Assembly: GCA_030068145.1 (NCBI GenBank)
Contig: JAPJBO010000057.1
Coordinates: forward strand, 420,862-484,861
DNA: 64,000 nucleotides
Direction of reading: 5' to 3'
From: Diplonema papillatum
Lineage: Eukaryota; Euglenozoa; Diplonemea; Diplonemida; Diplonemidae
Below are positions 1-11,655 of this stretch, one piece after another. The notes below the pieces were generated by a model. That model made no database searches. It saw only the letters and a program-made list of their open reading frames with translations, and was not told the DNA's origin. The position numbers were made by a program, and so were the translations under genes. The stretch's first letter is position 1. Each line of letters begins with the position of its first letter.

Positions 1-755
1 CTGGCGAAGCAACGATCATCAACCACATCACGACGCGTCCGTCGTACAGCAGCTTCCGTCCCCCTATTGAAGGATTGCACGGAACTGCCCACGTTTGGGT
101 TGGAGGGCACATGGCCGGCGTCTCCACTGCACCGGAAGACCCACTGTTTTGGATGCATCACTGCAACATCGACAGAATGTGGGCCCTGTGGCAAGATTAC
201 CACGGGTACGACGAGGTCGCAAAGAACTTGTACACGAACCTACACTACGCCAATTCGGCCGCGTTGAACAACATCATGCCGATGGACATTGACGCTGGCG
301 GCAGTGTTATGTCTTACTTCACGACTCCTGTGTCGATCAGGGACATGATGCACATCCACGATATGCCAGGAGGGAACTCGTACACGTACGGCAGTGACAC
401 GATCGCGTTCACATTGGTGGCTCCTGTAAGCGGATCGTGGTCGTGGGTGACACCGGGTACGTTGCCCAGGGTGAACTGCTTTGCTGCCTGCTTCATCGAC
501 GTCATCAAAGACATTGCGTTCACGCCGATCTGGTTCCACAACACGGCCATCCCGCTGGAAAAGAACTTCAAGGCCCTGACTTGCAAGAAGGATACCACAG
601 AGTCGAGGCTCGAGGCCTTCAATACACTGGCTAAAGCCGAGTGCAAGATCCTTTCCAAGCAGCCGATGGTTTCAGAAGATTGGATTAAGACGATGTGGAG
701 GAACACGACGGACACTGACGTGTTCAAGCACTGCTACGGACTGGACGGCAATTAA
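1..755 (+). CDS. Tyrosinase (copy A), 3' part of second exon only
   Basis: This is the C-terminal half of a secreted di-copper tyrosinase; the 5' part lies outside the window. The frame is open from base 3 and ends with TAA at 753-755. It carries the whole CuB site: H-x3-H in LHGTAHVWVGGH, then DPLFWMHHCNIDRMW with the further copper-ligand histidine. The CuA site and the cysteine-rich exon are missing only because of the window edge. The encoded residues are nearly identical to copies B and C downstream, and the last residues (KHCYGLDGN) match theirs in place. The 3' flank also matches that of copy B, so A is the first visible member of a recent tandem array. The family oxidises mono- or diphenols with O2; the substrate here is unknown. 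Confidence 0.9.
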   Translation, partial: GEATIINHITTRPSYSSFRPPIEGLHGTAHVWVGGHMAGVSTAPEDPLFWMHHCNIDRMWALWQDYHGYDEVAKNLYTNLHYANSAALNNIMPMDIDAGGSVMSYFTTPVSIRDMMHIHDMPGGNSYTYGSDTIAFTLVAPVSGSWSWVTPGTLPRVNCFAACFIDVIKDIAFTPIWFHNTAIPLEKNFKALTCKKDTTESRLEAFNTLAKAECKILSKQPMVSEDWIKTMWRNTTDTDVFKHCYGLDGN

Positions 756-820
756 ACCACATCTAAAGTGGGAACACAAGTGGCCAGCTTACCGGCACCC
801 CTAAAGCACGCCAACACCCC

Positions 821-916
821 CAATCTATCGACTTTACTGCTACTGCTACGAGAACGAAACTGGAGAGTGGTGTGAAGAGCTTGATGCTACCACCACGCTC
901 CACTTCGAATGAAAAG
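821..916 (+). repeat. Tyrosinase 3'-flank repeat, copy 1
   Basis: A block of about 95 bases starting 66 bases after the stop codon, with core GAAGAGCTTGATGCTACC. It recurs after copy B (5321-5417), copy C (10341-10421) and copy D (about 19290-19370), and once away from any tyrosinase (about 41815-41880). It may be a 3' UTR or processing element, or a small mobile repeat; the stand-alone copy favours the latter. Confidence 0.75.
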
Positions 917-1047
917 GAAAATATACAGGAAAAACATGAAAGCGCGCGAAAAACAAGAAAAGCAACTTGCACCTCCATGAAAAAGTTTGCTATTTGATCG
1001 TATCGCGCCCGATGAGGATGCTTTTTTTGTGATGTGTCGGCGAAGCG

Positions 1048-1277
1048 TAGACTGAATCCTTGAGGTTGTGCTGCTGGTTTCGGTGCTATACGATCAAATT
1101 CGGAAACGCTTTTTATCAATTCCACTACGAAAGAAATACAAATCGGAGGACCTCCTGACTCCTTTTCGCGCTCGCATCTCGCTCGTCCTGGGTTCAAAAC
1201 TGCGAATTCGTTTGACGGTCATCTTGCAAGAGGCGCAGCAACTTGCAAGAACCTTTATTCTAAGTATATAGTGGGCT
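1048..1277 (+). repeat. 230-bp repeat, inverted twin at 14724-14953
   Basis: This stretch reappears in reverse complement at 14724-14953 with one mismatch that I can see (AAATCGGAGG versus AAATTGGAGG). The boundaries are sharp: homology stops after GTGGGCT on one side and at AGACTGAATCC on the other. It is far more alike than the tandemly duplicated spacers are to each other, so it was copied recently. Confidence 0.9.
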
Positions 1278-1369
1278 ACAACTGAAGAAGCCTCCGCACT
1301 GGTTTGCGCAAGAGTTTTTTGGCACTGTTCCGTATGATGCAGCAGAAGAGTAAGTTAGGAAATCCTCTG
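1144..1369. repeat. MITE-like block, degenerate
   Basis: It begins GGAGGACCTCCTGACTCC and ends AAGTTAGGAAATCCTC, a decayed version of the perfect 15-bp inverted repeats of the block at 5808-5938. Related blocks lie at about 10795-10940 and 19986-20185. Confidence 0.5.
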
Positions 1370-1805
1370 AAGAGAAAAAGTCAACGCGAAGTCCGGGGTG
1401 TACATCAGGGCTCGGTGTCCTTCTTTTACGGCTGAAATGTCTGCCGCGCTGCCTGGCTGGATGCTTGCGACAAGGCGTGCGACTTCGCTTGGTGCTCGGG
1501 CATCAGTGACAAGAGCGAGAACCTGCAAGTGCGGGCACACGTCGTCTGTAAAAAAACAGCAGGCCGTTGAGACGCATTTTAGCGCAGTTTCCTTCATCCA
1601 CGCAGGAAGTGCGGCGAGACAAGGTGCTGGAGCCTTGATGATCCCGATCGTCAAGTTGCTTACACCACAGAGCCGTTGCACACGACGCAGCACCATTCTG
1701 CATCGGGCTTCCATAGTTTTGATGGTTGTCGAAACATACCTCTCCTTCCATCCCACCTTGTCCCAGTGGAACACTGCAAAACACTGCAGCAACACCATTT
1801 TGATA

Positions 1806-1895
1806 CAATGCATTGTTGGTACTACAAAACATAGTCGGCAGCGTACTACACGAAACTTACCAAAGCAGGTGAGTTCCGCTGGTAGCGCACAAACA
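1806..1895 (+). repeat. Dispersed repeat containing a consensus 5' splice site
   Basis: About 90 bases with cores TAGTCGGCAGCG and AAGCAGGTGAGTTCCGCT. A second copy at 32601-32690 lies inside the intron of the first M-PPase gene. The embedded CAG|GTGAGT is a textbook 5' splice site. Confidence 0.65.
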
Positions 1896-2907
1896 AAAGA
1901 AAGCGCCGCACTAATGTTTTGCTTGCCATTCCTCGAACTCAAGGCTTTCCATCGTTTGTTTCGTGTGCACTTAACCATATTTAAGAAGACGACTGAAAGC
2001 ACAGACACAAAGATAGCTCAAAGCATTTGCAGAATAACACAAAAAGCCTCTAGGCAAAAACCCGTTGTCACATTTCTTTTCCAGGAAAGGAGTGGTGCTG
2101 ACCTGTTCGCCGGGGGCCGTTGTTCCTGGAACTTGTCACTGCCGCAATCAGTCTTTCACACAACCACTTGTCCTTCTTGACTGACGAAACGCACGAGAGC
2201 CCGTTTCTCGATTTGAACAACCACATGTGCGTCCCTTTCCTGTTTCGCGCGTTTTAGAACATGAAAATTCTTCCTCCGCCAGCGCTTCCAAGCAAACCAA
2301 GACTTTTTCCTTTGGAGAGCCGTGCGTTGAATTTTGAAATCTGCGTTCACAGAAAGCGAAATGTCGTGATTCGCCGGCATCATTCCAACAGGGGAACGCT
2401 GCAATGGGGAGTACCCCCAGCAACGAGTAGAAGAATGAAGAAGACACGGCAACATTAACCGCGGAATGTCGTGATCGCACGAAGGCCTCCAGTCCATACG
2501 TTTATACCCACCTTTTCATCCCCCATACACCTACACGCTCTGCTCACCTCTCTCTCGCTCTCTCGCTTCTCGCCACCCCATTATCGTCTCTTTCCTTTCT
2601 CTGCATTTTGGTCACACAACGTTCAAGAAGGTGACGGGGCAGTTTTAGACAACTATGTTGGCTTGGCCCAGTGCTTGTGCGAGGGTTCGCTTAGTTGTGG
2701 TTGGCGGTCAACCTACGGCCCAATGAACTGTCAGCGATACCTCCTCGTACCATTTCGTGCCGCAATGAACACCAGCTGACGACCCCTGCTTTTCAGGTTT
2801 ACACTTTATATAGCCAGGATTTTTTGCCAGGAAGAGGAGCTGGCGGCTACGCTCCCAACGTGCGAACACAGGAATATCCAATTCTTACACAACCAACACT
2901 GACGAAG

Positions 2908-5262
2908 ATGCGGGCGATTCTACCGCTTTGCGGTTTGTTCGCAGTCGCAGTTGCGCAGAGAACAACAGTCGGCAGCACTCCTACCACTGCAGTGGTGGCG
3001 AACCTGCCAGTGGCGAAGCTCAGTTGGGAGCTTGACATCGTGATCCGCCTGTACTGCACCACAAGTTGCGGTAAGACGGTAAAGAACGGCTGGTCGGGTT
3101 ACGTCGACGCGAGTGAGTGTACGAAGTGCACGTGTTTCAGTGGTGCACTCTCGTATTGCCAGACGGACTACGCTTGCCTGCGGAAGACGTACGGCAAACC
3201 CGAATGCCTCGGAGAAGATGACGACTGCGATGGTTTGGCCGAACACTGCCCTACTGGTACAAAGTGCACGAAAACGGAAAACGGCGAAATGAAATGCGTG
3301 CAGACTCCGAACAACGAAATCTGCGGCAGAATAAAGTGCGATACGCCCTTTGCAACATGCAAGGTGTCTGCCTACTCGACTGGTATTTGCAGGCTGGGTT
3401 GCCAGAAGTCGTGCGGCGGCTACGTCCCCCACGGGTGGTCCGGCTACGACGATGGCTCGAACCACTGCAACAGATGCTTCTGCCAATCCGGGCAGATGAC
3501 CTGCACGAAGATGTACTGCCTCGACTCCGACCCGTGCCCCGGCAGATGCACGCCGTACACACCACCAAAGCCTTGCTTCCTGACGGCTCTCAGCTCTTCG
3601 GAATTGCACATCGAGGCAGCCAAGCCGTTGACGGGCGCGCTGACATTCCGAAGACTTTGCTGGAATGCGGCGACGTGCAAGTGCGGCTTCTACCCTCGCG
3701 TGCTGTGCTTCCAGAACCCGTGCAACACTGTCAGCTGCAGGGCTGGGTACCACTGCGAGCCAAACTACTGCGGTGGTTGCCATCACAGGTACGTATTTAT
3801 ATCGAGAGTGTATCCGCAGGACGCACTCTTCGCTCAATGAAAGCTGAAGTTTCCCATCAAAGAGGGGCTGGCTAAACAACCAAGGGTCCGATCTGCCTGA
3901 TGGTTCGGATCGTCACCTGAAAACAGACTACGTACACGTCCCGGAAAAGTGATGGGGACAACGTGGTTCAACCTGATGCATTGTGCAGTAGCCTGTGCAA
4001 GCAATGATTCCTCATGTCTCGCCCCCCCTCGCAAAAATTGAAAGATATAATCACACCACAGATGCGTCAAGGACAAGTGCCCAGGCAGGGAGCGAAAGGC
4101 GTACTCGTCTCTGTCTTGCGCGGAGAGGAACTTGTTCGTGCGTGCCATAAAGGAGCTGAAGTCGACGAAGCCTTCCGAATGGGACGACTTTGTGTCGATG
4201 CACGGGCAAGCATGGTCGTACGCCCACGGCAGCAACGAGTTCTTCCCGTGGCACCGTTGGTACCTGGTTGGGTTCGAGAACGCTCTGCGATCGCTGGGTG
4301 GCGAATTCGAGTGCATCACGCTCCCGTACTGGGACTGGGAGAAGGACGCTGGCAGCGAATCATCGACCCCCCCCTTGCGATGCAACACGTTCGGGAGAAC
4401 CACAGGCACTGATGCTATGAATTGCGTTAACGAAGGTGTTAGCAACAAGGCGACCTGGTCGGTTTCCGGCGGAGGCTGTTTGAGGAGAAATTTCGGCAGC
4501 TTCAGCTTCACCGGCGAAGCAACGATCATCAACCACATCACGACGCGTCCGTCGTACAGCAGCTTCCGACCCCCTATTGAAGGATTGCACGGAACTGCCC
4601 ACGTTTGGGTTGGGGGGCACATGGGCGGCTCCGCGTCACCGGAAGACCCACTGTTCTGGATGCACCACTGCAACATCGACAGAATGTGGGCCCTGTGGCA
4701 AGATTACCACGGGTACGACGAGGTCGCGAAGAACTTGTACGCGAACCTACACTACGCCAATTCGGCCGCGTTGGACAACATCATGCCGATGGACATTGAC
4801 GCTGGCGGCAGTGTTATGTCTTACTTCACGACTCCTGTGTCGATCAGGGACATGATGCACATCCACGATATGCCAGGAGGCAACTCTTACACGTACGGCA
4901 GTGACACAATCGCATTCACATTGGTGGCTCCTGTAAGCGGATCGTGGTCGTGGGTGACACCGGGAACGTTGCCCAGGGTGAACTGCTTTGCTGCGTGCTT
5001 CATCGACGTCATCAAAGACATTGCGTTCACGCCGATCTGGTTCCACAACACGGCCATCCCGCTGGAAAAGGACTTCAAGGCCTTGACTTGCGAGAAGGAT
5101 ACCACAGAGTCGAGGCTCGAGGCCTTCACTACATTGGCTAAAAACGAGTGCAAGATCCTTTCCAAGCAGCCGATGGTTTCAGAAGATTGGATTAAGACGA
5201 TGTGGAGGGACCAGAAGAATATTGATGTGTTCAAGCACTGCTACGGACTGGACGACAACTAA
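2908..5262 (+). CDS. Secreted tyrosinase with N-terminal cysteine-rich domain (copy B)
   Basis: Two exons, 2908-3788 and 4062-5262, give 693 residues in frame. The 273-base intron begins GTACGT, ends CCACAG and interrupts codon 294 in phase 2. The start is the ATG before MRAILPLCGLFAVAVAQ, a clear signal peptide. Exon 1 is cysteine-rich: two related units (about 54-84 and 169-204) with GWSGY and CxxCxC, the second ending CNRCFCQSGQMTCTKMYC, which resembles pacifastin/VWC-type modules, then a C-rich tail PCNTVSCRAGYHCEPNYC (about 271-288). Exon 2 is the tyrosinase domain: CuA histidines 341, 349 and 358 (YAHGSNEFFPWHRWYL), CuB histidines 470, 474 and 495/496. Family function is copper-dependent oxidation of phenols; secretion is inferred from the signal peptide. 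The role of the cysteine-rich region is unknown; it could be a propeptide, inhibitor-like or wall-binding. Confidence 0.9.
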
Positions 5263-5320
5263 ATCTTACCGAGAGCAGGAACACAATTAAAAGCCTTACC
5301 CCAAGGGTACGCTATCACCA

Positions 5321-5417
5321 CCAATCTATCGACTTTACTGCTACTGCTACGAGAACGAAACTGGAGAGTGGTGTGAAGAGCTTGATGCTACCACCACGCT
5401 CCTATTCGAATGAAAAG
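5321..5417 (+). repeat. Tyrosinase 3'-flank repeat, copy 2
   Basis: Nearly identical to 821-916 and placed at the same distance after the stop codon (about 60 bases). Confidence 0.75.
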
Positions 5418-5807
5418 GGGGAAAAATTGGGAAAACTAAAATGAAAACACGCAAGAAAAAAACAACTTGCACCTACATACAAAAGTTTCCATGTTTTAGC
5501 GTATCGCACCGGTGGGGATCCTCTTCAGCATACCGGGCACGCACACTCAAAATGAAGAATACCGGTAGCTCACTAAAGGAAGAGGAGCAAGGCGACATGG
5601 CTAGATAACCCGAGCTGACCCCAGGAGAACTCAGGGTGGGCCCTCCATGATGTACCAATCCGGTAGCACTCCCGAACTAGCCCGAACCAGCAGCAAGATC
5701 AAAGAATGTCAGTCACGCCGCCCGTTTTTCTACACCGGTGCCAAGCGACCAAAAAACTCGGAAACGCAACTCACCAATTACACTATAAACGAATATCAAC
5801 AAATCGG

Positions 5808-5938
5808 AGGACTTCGTAACTTCTTCTCGCGCTCGCGTATCGCGCGTCCTCAACACTGCGCAGAGAGGCGAACCAGCAACCAGCGAACTTTCGGCACAGT
5901 GCTTCGTATGATGCGGCCAAAGTAAGTTACGAAGTCCT
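5808..5938. mobile_element. Small MITE-like element with perfect 15-bp inverted ends
   Basis: The left end AGGACTTCGTAACTT (5808-5822) is the exact reverse complement of the right end AAGTTACGAAGTCCT (5924-5938), giving a 131-base non-coding unit. Related but degenerate units lie in the other spacers, so it may have been carried by gene duplication and not by separate insertions. No target-site duplication is obvious. Confidence 0.6.
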
Positions 5939-7123
5939 CTGAACAGAAAAAAACAGAAAAACACACAACGCAAAGTCCGGGGTGTACTCGGTAGTGCGCC
6001 TCTGGACCATTGGTGTCCATTTATTTTTTTCCGGCTCAAATGTCTGCCGCGTTTCCTGTCTGGACAAGGGAGAAAGCCTCGCGACCGCAGGTATTGGCGC
6101 TTCAGCACAGTGCGGATGCAGTACTGAAAGGTCGATCCGTCCGTCGCCCGTTGCGAGGTGGCTGAACTCACTTCTCACAGGGCTTTGCCCTGGGTGCGAC
6201 AAAGGGAAAAACTAAGTATGCCGCCAGTAAATTTCAACGCGACTTCGAGACGCATCAATCACAGATTTCCTCCATCCATTCAGGAAGTGCGGCGAGGCAA
6301 GTTGCTGGAGCCTTGATGATCCCGATCGTCAAGTTACGTATAGCACTTTGCCCACGACAGAGCAGAACTACGCCGGGCTCTGATTACTAAAATGGTCGTC
6401 CACATATACCTCTCCCTCCCTGCCCCACCTTGTTCAATAAAACACTGCAGCAACACCATTTTCTGCTTGCCATTCTTCTAACCGAAGGCTTTACTTTTCG
6501 ATTGTTTCTCTTCCAGGGAAGGGGGTGGTGCTGACCTGTTCGCCGGGGGCCGTCGCTCCTGGAACTTGTCACTGCCGCAATCAGTCTTTCGCACAACTAC
6601 TCGTCCTTCTTGACTGACGAAACACACGAGAACCCGTTTCTTGATTTGACCAACCACGTGTGCGTCCCCCTTCCCTGTTTTGTGCGTTTTAGGATATGAA
6701 AAATTCTTGCTACGCCAGCGAGACTTCTTTTCTTCGGAGGGCCGTGTGTTAAACTTTGAAATCTGCGTTCGTAGAAAGCGAAGTGCCGTGATTCGCCGGC
6801 ATCATTCCAACAGGGCAACGCTGCAATGGGGAGTGCCCGCAGCAACAGAAAATCGAACAGGAGAAAAATAAAGAAGACACACGTCAACATGACCGCGGAT
6901 GCTACAACCGCATTGAAGCATTGAACAGGCCCTCCAGCCCACACGTTTATGCCCACTTTTTCATCCCCCACACACATACACGCTCTGCTCACCTCTCTTC
7001 CTCTCTCCATCTTTCTCTCGTTTCTCGCCACCTATTATCGTCTCTTCCTTTTCTCTGCATCTACTAGGAGCGGGTGTCTTAGGTGAGAAGGTAGACAATA
7101 TCGAGAGTTGCGTCAACGATGCG

Positions 7124-7229
7124 TCGTCGATATCGGTGTCTTAGTTGGTGATAGACTCCGCTCCAAGCGCTGCTTTGATACTCGTCGATATCGGTGTCTT
7201 AGTTGGTGATAGACTCCGCTCCAAGCGCG
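7124..7229 (+). repeat. 58-bp direct repeat, two copies
   Basis: TCGTCGATATCGGTGTCTTA and the following bases occur at 7124 and again at 7182, both ending CTCCGCTCCAAGCGC. It lies 150 bases before the start codon of copy C, so it may be within the promoter or 5' UTR. Confidence 0.85.
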
Positions 7230-7380
7230 CTGCACGAGCGCTTTGCCGGGATGCGCCAATAGTCCTGCGTTTCCGGTGTACACTGTATCAAGATCATTCG
7301 CCAGGAAGAGGCGCTGGAGGCTACCCCCCCAACGTGCGAACCCAGGATATCCAATTCTTACACAACCAACACTGACGAAG

Positions 7381-10281
7381 ATGCGGGCGATTCTACCGCT
7401 TTGCGGTTTGTTCGCAGTCGCGGCTGCGCAGAAAACAACAGTCGGCAGCACTCCTACCACTGCAGTGGTGGCGAACCTGCCAGTGGCGAAGCTCAGTTGG
7501 GAGCTTGATATCGTGATCCGCCTGTACTGCACCACAAGTTGCGGTAAGACGGTAAAGAATGGCTGGTCGGGTTACGTCGACGCGAGTGAGTGTACGAAGT
7601 GCACGTGTTTTAGCGGCGCACTCTCGTATTGCCAGACGGACTACGCTTGCCTGCGGAAGACGTACGGCAAACCCGAATGCCTCGGAGAAGATGACGACTG
7701 CGATGGTTTGGCCGAACACTGCCCTACTGGTACTAAGTGCACGAAAACGGAATACGGCGAAATGAAATGCGTGCAGACTGCAAACAACGCAGTCTGCGGC
7801 AGAATTAAGTGCGACACGCCCCTTGCAACATGCAAGGTGTCTGCCTACTCGACTGGTATTTGCAGGCTGGGTTGCCAGAAGTCGTGCGGCGGCTACGTCC
7901 CCCACGGGTGGTCCGGCTACGACGATGGCTCGAACCACTGCAACAGATGCTTCTGCCAATCCGGGCAGATGACCTGCACGTTGATGTACTGCCTCGACTC
8001 CGACCCGTGCCCCGGCAGATGCACGCCGTACACGGAACCGAAGCCTTGCTTCCTGACGGCCCTCAGCTCTTCGGAATTGCACATCGAGGCAGCCAAGCCG
8101 TTGACGGGCGCGCTGACATTCCGAAGACTTTGCTGGAATGCGGCGACGTGCAAGTGCGGCTTCTACCCTCGCGTGCTGTGCTTCCAGAACCCGTGCAACT
8201 CTGTCAGCTGCAGGGCTGGGTACCACTGCGAGCCAAACTACTGCGGTGGTTGCCATCACAGGTATGCACTTATATCGAGACAGCTGTTCCGACTGTGAAG
8301 GATGTCAGTGCTTACCGTAGTGGAAATCTGTTGGACCGGCCTTACATTGGACCGGACCAATCTTGGAACCTTAGGCCAAAAATTGGTAACTTGGGCCTTT
8401 GTCCGGCCCCACATGATTTTTCAGTTGGCACAAAGAGCAATGCGCACTTAGAAAGGGCACTGGAAGAGTTGCGGCACAAATGGTACACTCAAACGGAAGT
8501 GAGGACCGCCTCCAGCAGGGACCCACACCGCCCTCGCCCTTGTGGCTATCCGGAAGCCCCAATGCGTGGTCACTACGGGCTTTGAGTGGGTAACGTCTGA
8601 AGCAAATTACAGCCCACTTGTCGCTGAGTGGGCAACGTCTGAAGCGAATTACAGCCCACTTGTCTTTAGCCATACTTCAACTCACTTTTCACCAGTCGGC
8701 TTTGAGTTTCCGACTCGCTGCTTTTGGGTCCTGTGGCTCTCCGAAGGGAGGGTGGGGCGGGATCCTTCGGAGGTCGGATAGAGCATGGGGGGCTGGCAGC
8801 TTCTCCATCCGGCACTCGGCTCGAACTTAAACACACACACTCCGAGGGTGACGGGGCTGCGGCCCGCAACGCGGCTCTGACAAAACGACTTGTACCCGCC
8901 AAAGTACGAGTAGGTGTGCGTAGGTGACTGCAAACTCCTCGGAGATGCTCCGTGCACTCGAGCTCGTCCGCCTCTTTCTCTGCTGCAGGCATAGACTCCT
9001 TCCTACTCGCTCCCTGCAGAATTGAAGGATATAATTTCAAACCACAGATGCGTCAAGGACAAGTGCCCGGGCAGGGAGCGAAAGGCGTACTCGTCTCTGT
9101 CTTGCGCGGAGAGGAACAGGTTCGTGCGTGCCATAAAGGAGCTGAAGTCGACGAAGCCTTCCGAATGGGACGACTTTGTGTCGATGCACGGGCAAGCATG
9201 GTCGTACGCCCACAGCAGCAACGAGTTCTTCCCGTGGCACCGTTGGTACCTGGTTGGGTTCGAGAACGCTCTGCGATCGCTGGGTGGCGAATTCGAGTGC
9301 ATCACGCTCCCGTACTGGGACTGGGAGAAGGACGCTGGCAGCGAATCATCGACCCCCCCCTTGCGATGCAACACGTTCGGGAGAACCACAGGCACTGATG
9401 CTTCGAATTGCGTTGACGAAGGTGTTAGCAACAAGGCGACCTGGTCGGTTTCCGGCGGAGGCTGCTTGAGGAGAAATTTCGGCAGCTTCAGCTTCACCGG
9501 CGAAGCAACGATCATCAACCACATCACGACGCGTCCGTCGTACAGCAGCTTCCGACCCCCTATTGAAGGATTGCACGGAACTGCCCACGTTTGGGTTGGG
9601 GGGCACATGGCCGGCGTCGCTTCACCGGAAGACCCACTGTTCTGGATGCACCACTGCAACATCGACAGAATGTGGGCCCTGTGGCAAGATTACCACGGGT
9701 ACGATGAAGTCGCGAAGAACTTGTACGCGAACCTACACTACGCCAATTCGGCCGCGTTGGACAACATCATGCCGATGGACATTGACGCTGGCGGCAGTGT
9801 TATGTCTTACTTCACGACTCCTGTGTCGATCAGGGACATGATGCACATCCACGATATGCCAGGAGGCAACTCTTACACGTACGGCAGTGATACGATCGCG
9901 TTCACATTGGTGGCTCCTGTAAGCGGATCGTGGTCGTGGGTGACACCGGGAACGTTGCCCAGGGTGAACTGCTTTGCTGCGTGCTTCATCGACGTCATCA
10001 AAGACATTGCGTTCACGCCGATCTGGTTCCACAACACGGCCATCCCGCTGGAAAAGGACTTCAAGGCCTTGACTTGCGAGAAGGATACCACAGAGTCGAG
10101 GCTCGAGGCCTTCACTACACTGGCTAAAAACGAGTGCAAGATCCTTTCCAAGCAGCCGATGGTTTCAGAAGATTGGATTAAGACGATGTGGAGGGACCAG
10201 AAGACTACTGACGTGTTCAAGCACTGCTACGGACTGGACGACACCAGCGACGCCAATGCTGCTAGTAGCAAAGGCAACTAA
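7381..10281 (+). CDS. Secreted tyrosinase with N-terminal cysteine-rich domain (copy C)
   Basis: Exons 7381-8261 and 9048-10281 give 704 residues. The intron (8262-9047, GTATGC...CCACAG) is 786 bases, nearly three times that of copy B, but lies at exactly the same codon and phase, and its last 25 bases still resemble copy B's. The signal peptide MRAILPLCGLFAVAAAQ, the cysteine-rich units, the CuA site (YAHSSNEFFPWHRWYL) and the CuB site (LHGTAHVWVGGH, DPLFWMHHCNIDRMW) are intact. The C-terminus runs eleven residues past copy B (TSDANAASSKGN in place of N). Apart from that the proteins differ at only a few dozen positions, so this is a young duplicate and expected to be active. Confidence 0.9.
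8588..8672 (+). repeat. Tandem duplication inside the copy C intron
   Basis: GAGTGGGYAACGTCTGAAGC followed by AATTACAGCCCACTTGTC occurs twice about 40 bases apart. It is part of the extra material that makes this intron longer than its paralogues. Confidence 0.8.
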
Positions 10282-11585
10282 ACCGCATCGAGCGCGGGAA
10301 CACAACTGAACAACTTACCTCTCGGGTACGCCAACACCACCAGCATATCGACTTCACTGAGAGAACAAAACTGGAGAGTGGTGTGCAGGTCTTGATGCTA
10401 CCCACGCTCCTCCTCGAATGCAAGAAGAAAAACACAAAAACAAAATATGCCCACTTGAATCAATTCGTGTCGCACCGATGGGGATGCTATTGGGACGAGG
10501 TCTCTTGGATTAGAGTACCCTTCCTGAGGAGGCAGTTACGCCGACAACTGCAACAGAGAAGGCTCGGCAATCCATTATAGGATGCCAATCAGCCAAGGTC
10601 TTGCTTGCCGTGTTGGCCCGACTGCGACGACAGCTACACACCCGGCGCGCTTCCAAGAGTGAATTCCACCCCCCGCCGAAGTCCCTATAGCGGCCCCCCC
10701 GTCCGGTGCAACGCGCCAAGAGAATTCGCAAACGCAACCATACCGATTACACTCACCCCCGGAGAAATTAGGAAAGAAAGAAATGCAAAAATCGGAGGAC
10801 CCCCGGATCTCTTGTCGCGTTCGAGCACCGCGCGTCATGTCGACGGCCAACTACAGTTTAACCCGCGGACGAGCCCCCACAGTTTTTGTGGGCACTGCTT
10901 TGCACGACGCGGCCGGAGCAAGTTCGGAAGTCCTCTGAAAGGAAAAAAGAAAAACGAAGGAAAAGGAGCGAAATGCTCAAAATGCGAGTTGTAGCTCTGA
11001 AACATACTGCAAAGTCCGAGAGGAACTTATGGATGGGTGGCGTGCACCTCTGGACTTGGGTGTTCTTTTTCCGGCTGAAATGTCTGCCGCACATTGCCTG
11101 TCTGGATGCTTGTCTGGGACAACGATTACATTTTTCTGCAAGAATTGAGGCAGTAGGCAGTTGTGCTAACGCTTGTCGTTGCATGCGGGCAGTACTGCAA
11201 TGGCTCAGCCAGAAAGGCTGTCGATCGATCTTGCCGGGTTGCGGAAAGTTGTTCTGCTGTTGCAATTTACTGCACGTCGTCGGTAAAAAAGGAGAACAGC
11301 GAGACTTTCCGACCAAATCCGCAAGAGTTTTCCAGTTTGTCCACGCGGGAAGTGCGGCGAGACAAGTTGCCGGAGCCTTGGTGATCCCGATCGTCAAGGT
11401 TTGCTTAGAACACCTGCCCGAATCGACGAAGTGGGTGCGCTAAGCAATGCAGCGGGCAGCTGCAGGCTCTCGGGGGGAAAAATAAATAAACGTCGAAAGA
11501 CACCACACCTGTACATCAACCCCGGTTGATTGCCGGCAACACAATCAAACTCAATCTACAACTGACTGCGCGAATATCGCCGGCC
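10282..11585. other. C-D spacer, proximal part
   Basis: No gene seen. It contains the 3'-flank repeat (10341-10421), a degenerate MITE-like block (about 10795-10940), the AAATGTCTGCCGC block near 11080 and the GATCCCGATCGTCAAG block near 11382, in the order found in the other spacers. Confidence 0.65.
10341..10421 (+). repeat. Tyrosinase 3'-flank repeat, copy 3
   Basis: A shorter, more diverged version of the block after copies A and B, retaining GGAGAGTGGTGTG and CTTGATGCTACC. Confidence 0.6.
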
Positions 11586-11655
11586 TTCCAGCACCAATAG
11601 CGTATATTAATGCTGCTGCTGTTAAAAAGCTCGTAGTTGGATCCAGAGCTCAGGT
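11586..11655 (+). rRNA. Fragment of nuclear small-subunit (18S) rRNA
   Basis: The run TTCCAGCACCAATAGCGTAT followed by ATTAATGCTGCTGCTGTTAA and AAAGCTCGTAGTTGGATC closely matches the near-universal segment at the start of the V4 region of eukaryotic 18S rRNA. The canonical form has AGCTCCAATAGC and GTTGTTGCAGTTAAAAAGC. Flanking sequence, at least upstream of 11584, is not recognisable rRNA, so this is a dispersed fragment or pseudogene and not a functional rRNA gene. Homology may continue into the variable region to about 11750, which I cannot judge by eye. Confidence 0.8.

Larger units (their letters stand above)
756..2907. other. A-B intergenic spacer (part of the duplicated unit)
   Basis: No convincing coding region. 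The spacer is a mosaic of blocks that recur in the same order in the B-C spacer and partly in the C-D spacer: a 3'-flank motif (821-916), a MITE-like block (about 1144-1369), a block near 1420-1680 containing AAATGTCTGCCGCG, a block at 2040-2180 containing CTGACCTGTTCGCCGGGGGC, a block at 2300-2450 containing GCCGGCATCATTCCAACAGG, and a pyrimidine-rich tract at about 2530-2610. The shared order shows that the flanks were duplicated with the gene. The pyrimidine-rich tract some 300 bases before the start codon recurs upstream of copy C and could be promoter or 5' UTR; that is inference. Confidence 0.7.
5263..7380. other. B-C intergenic spacer
   Basis: No convincing gene. The order of blocks matches the A-B spacer: 3'-flank repeat, MITE-like block, the AAATGTCTGCCGCG block near 6040, the CTGTTCGCCGGGGGCCG block near 6535, the GCCGGCATCATTCCAACAGG block near 6795 and a pyrimidine-rich tract at about 6970-7060. 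A 58-bp direct repeat lies just before gene C. Confidence 0.7.

Noticed and set aside
2920-3879. Long - strand frames opposite the cysteine-rich exons (also at 7393, 16887 and 23747)
   Set aside because: They recur because the sense exons are duplicated; the antisense products are Arg/Ala-rich with no domain.
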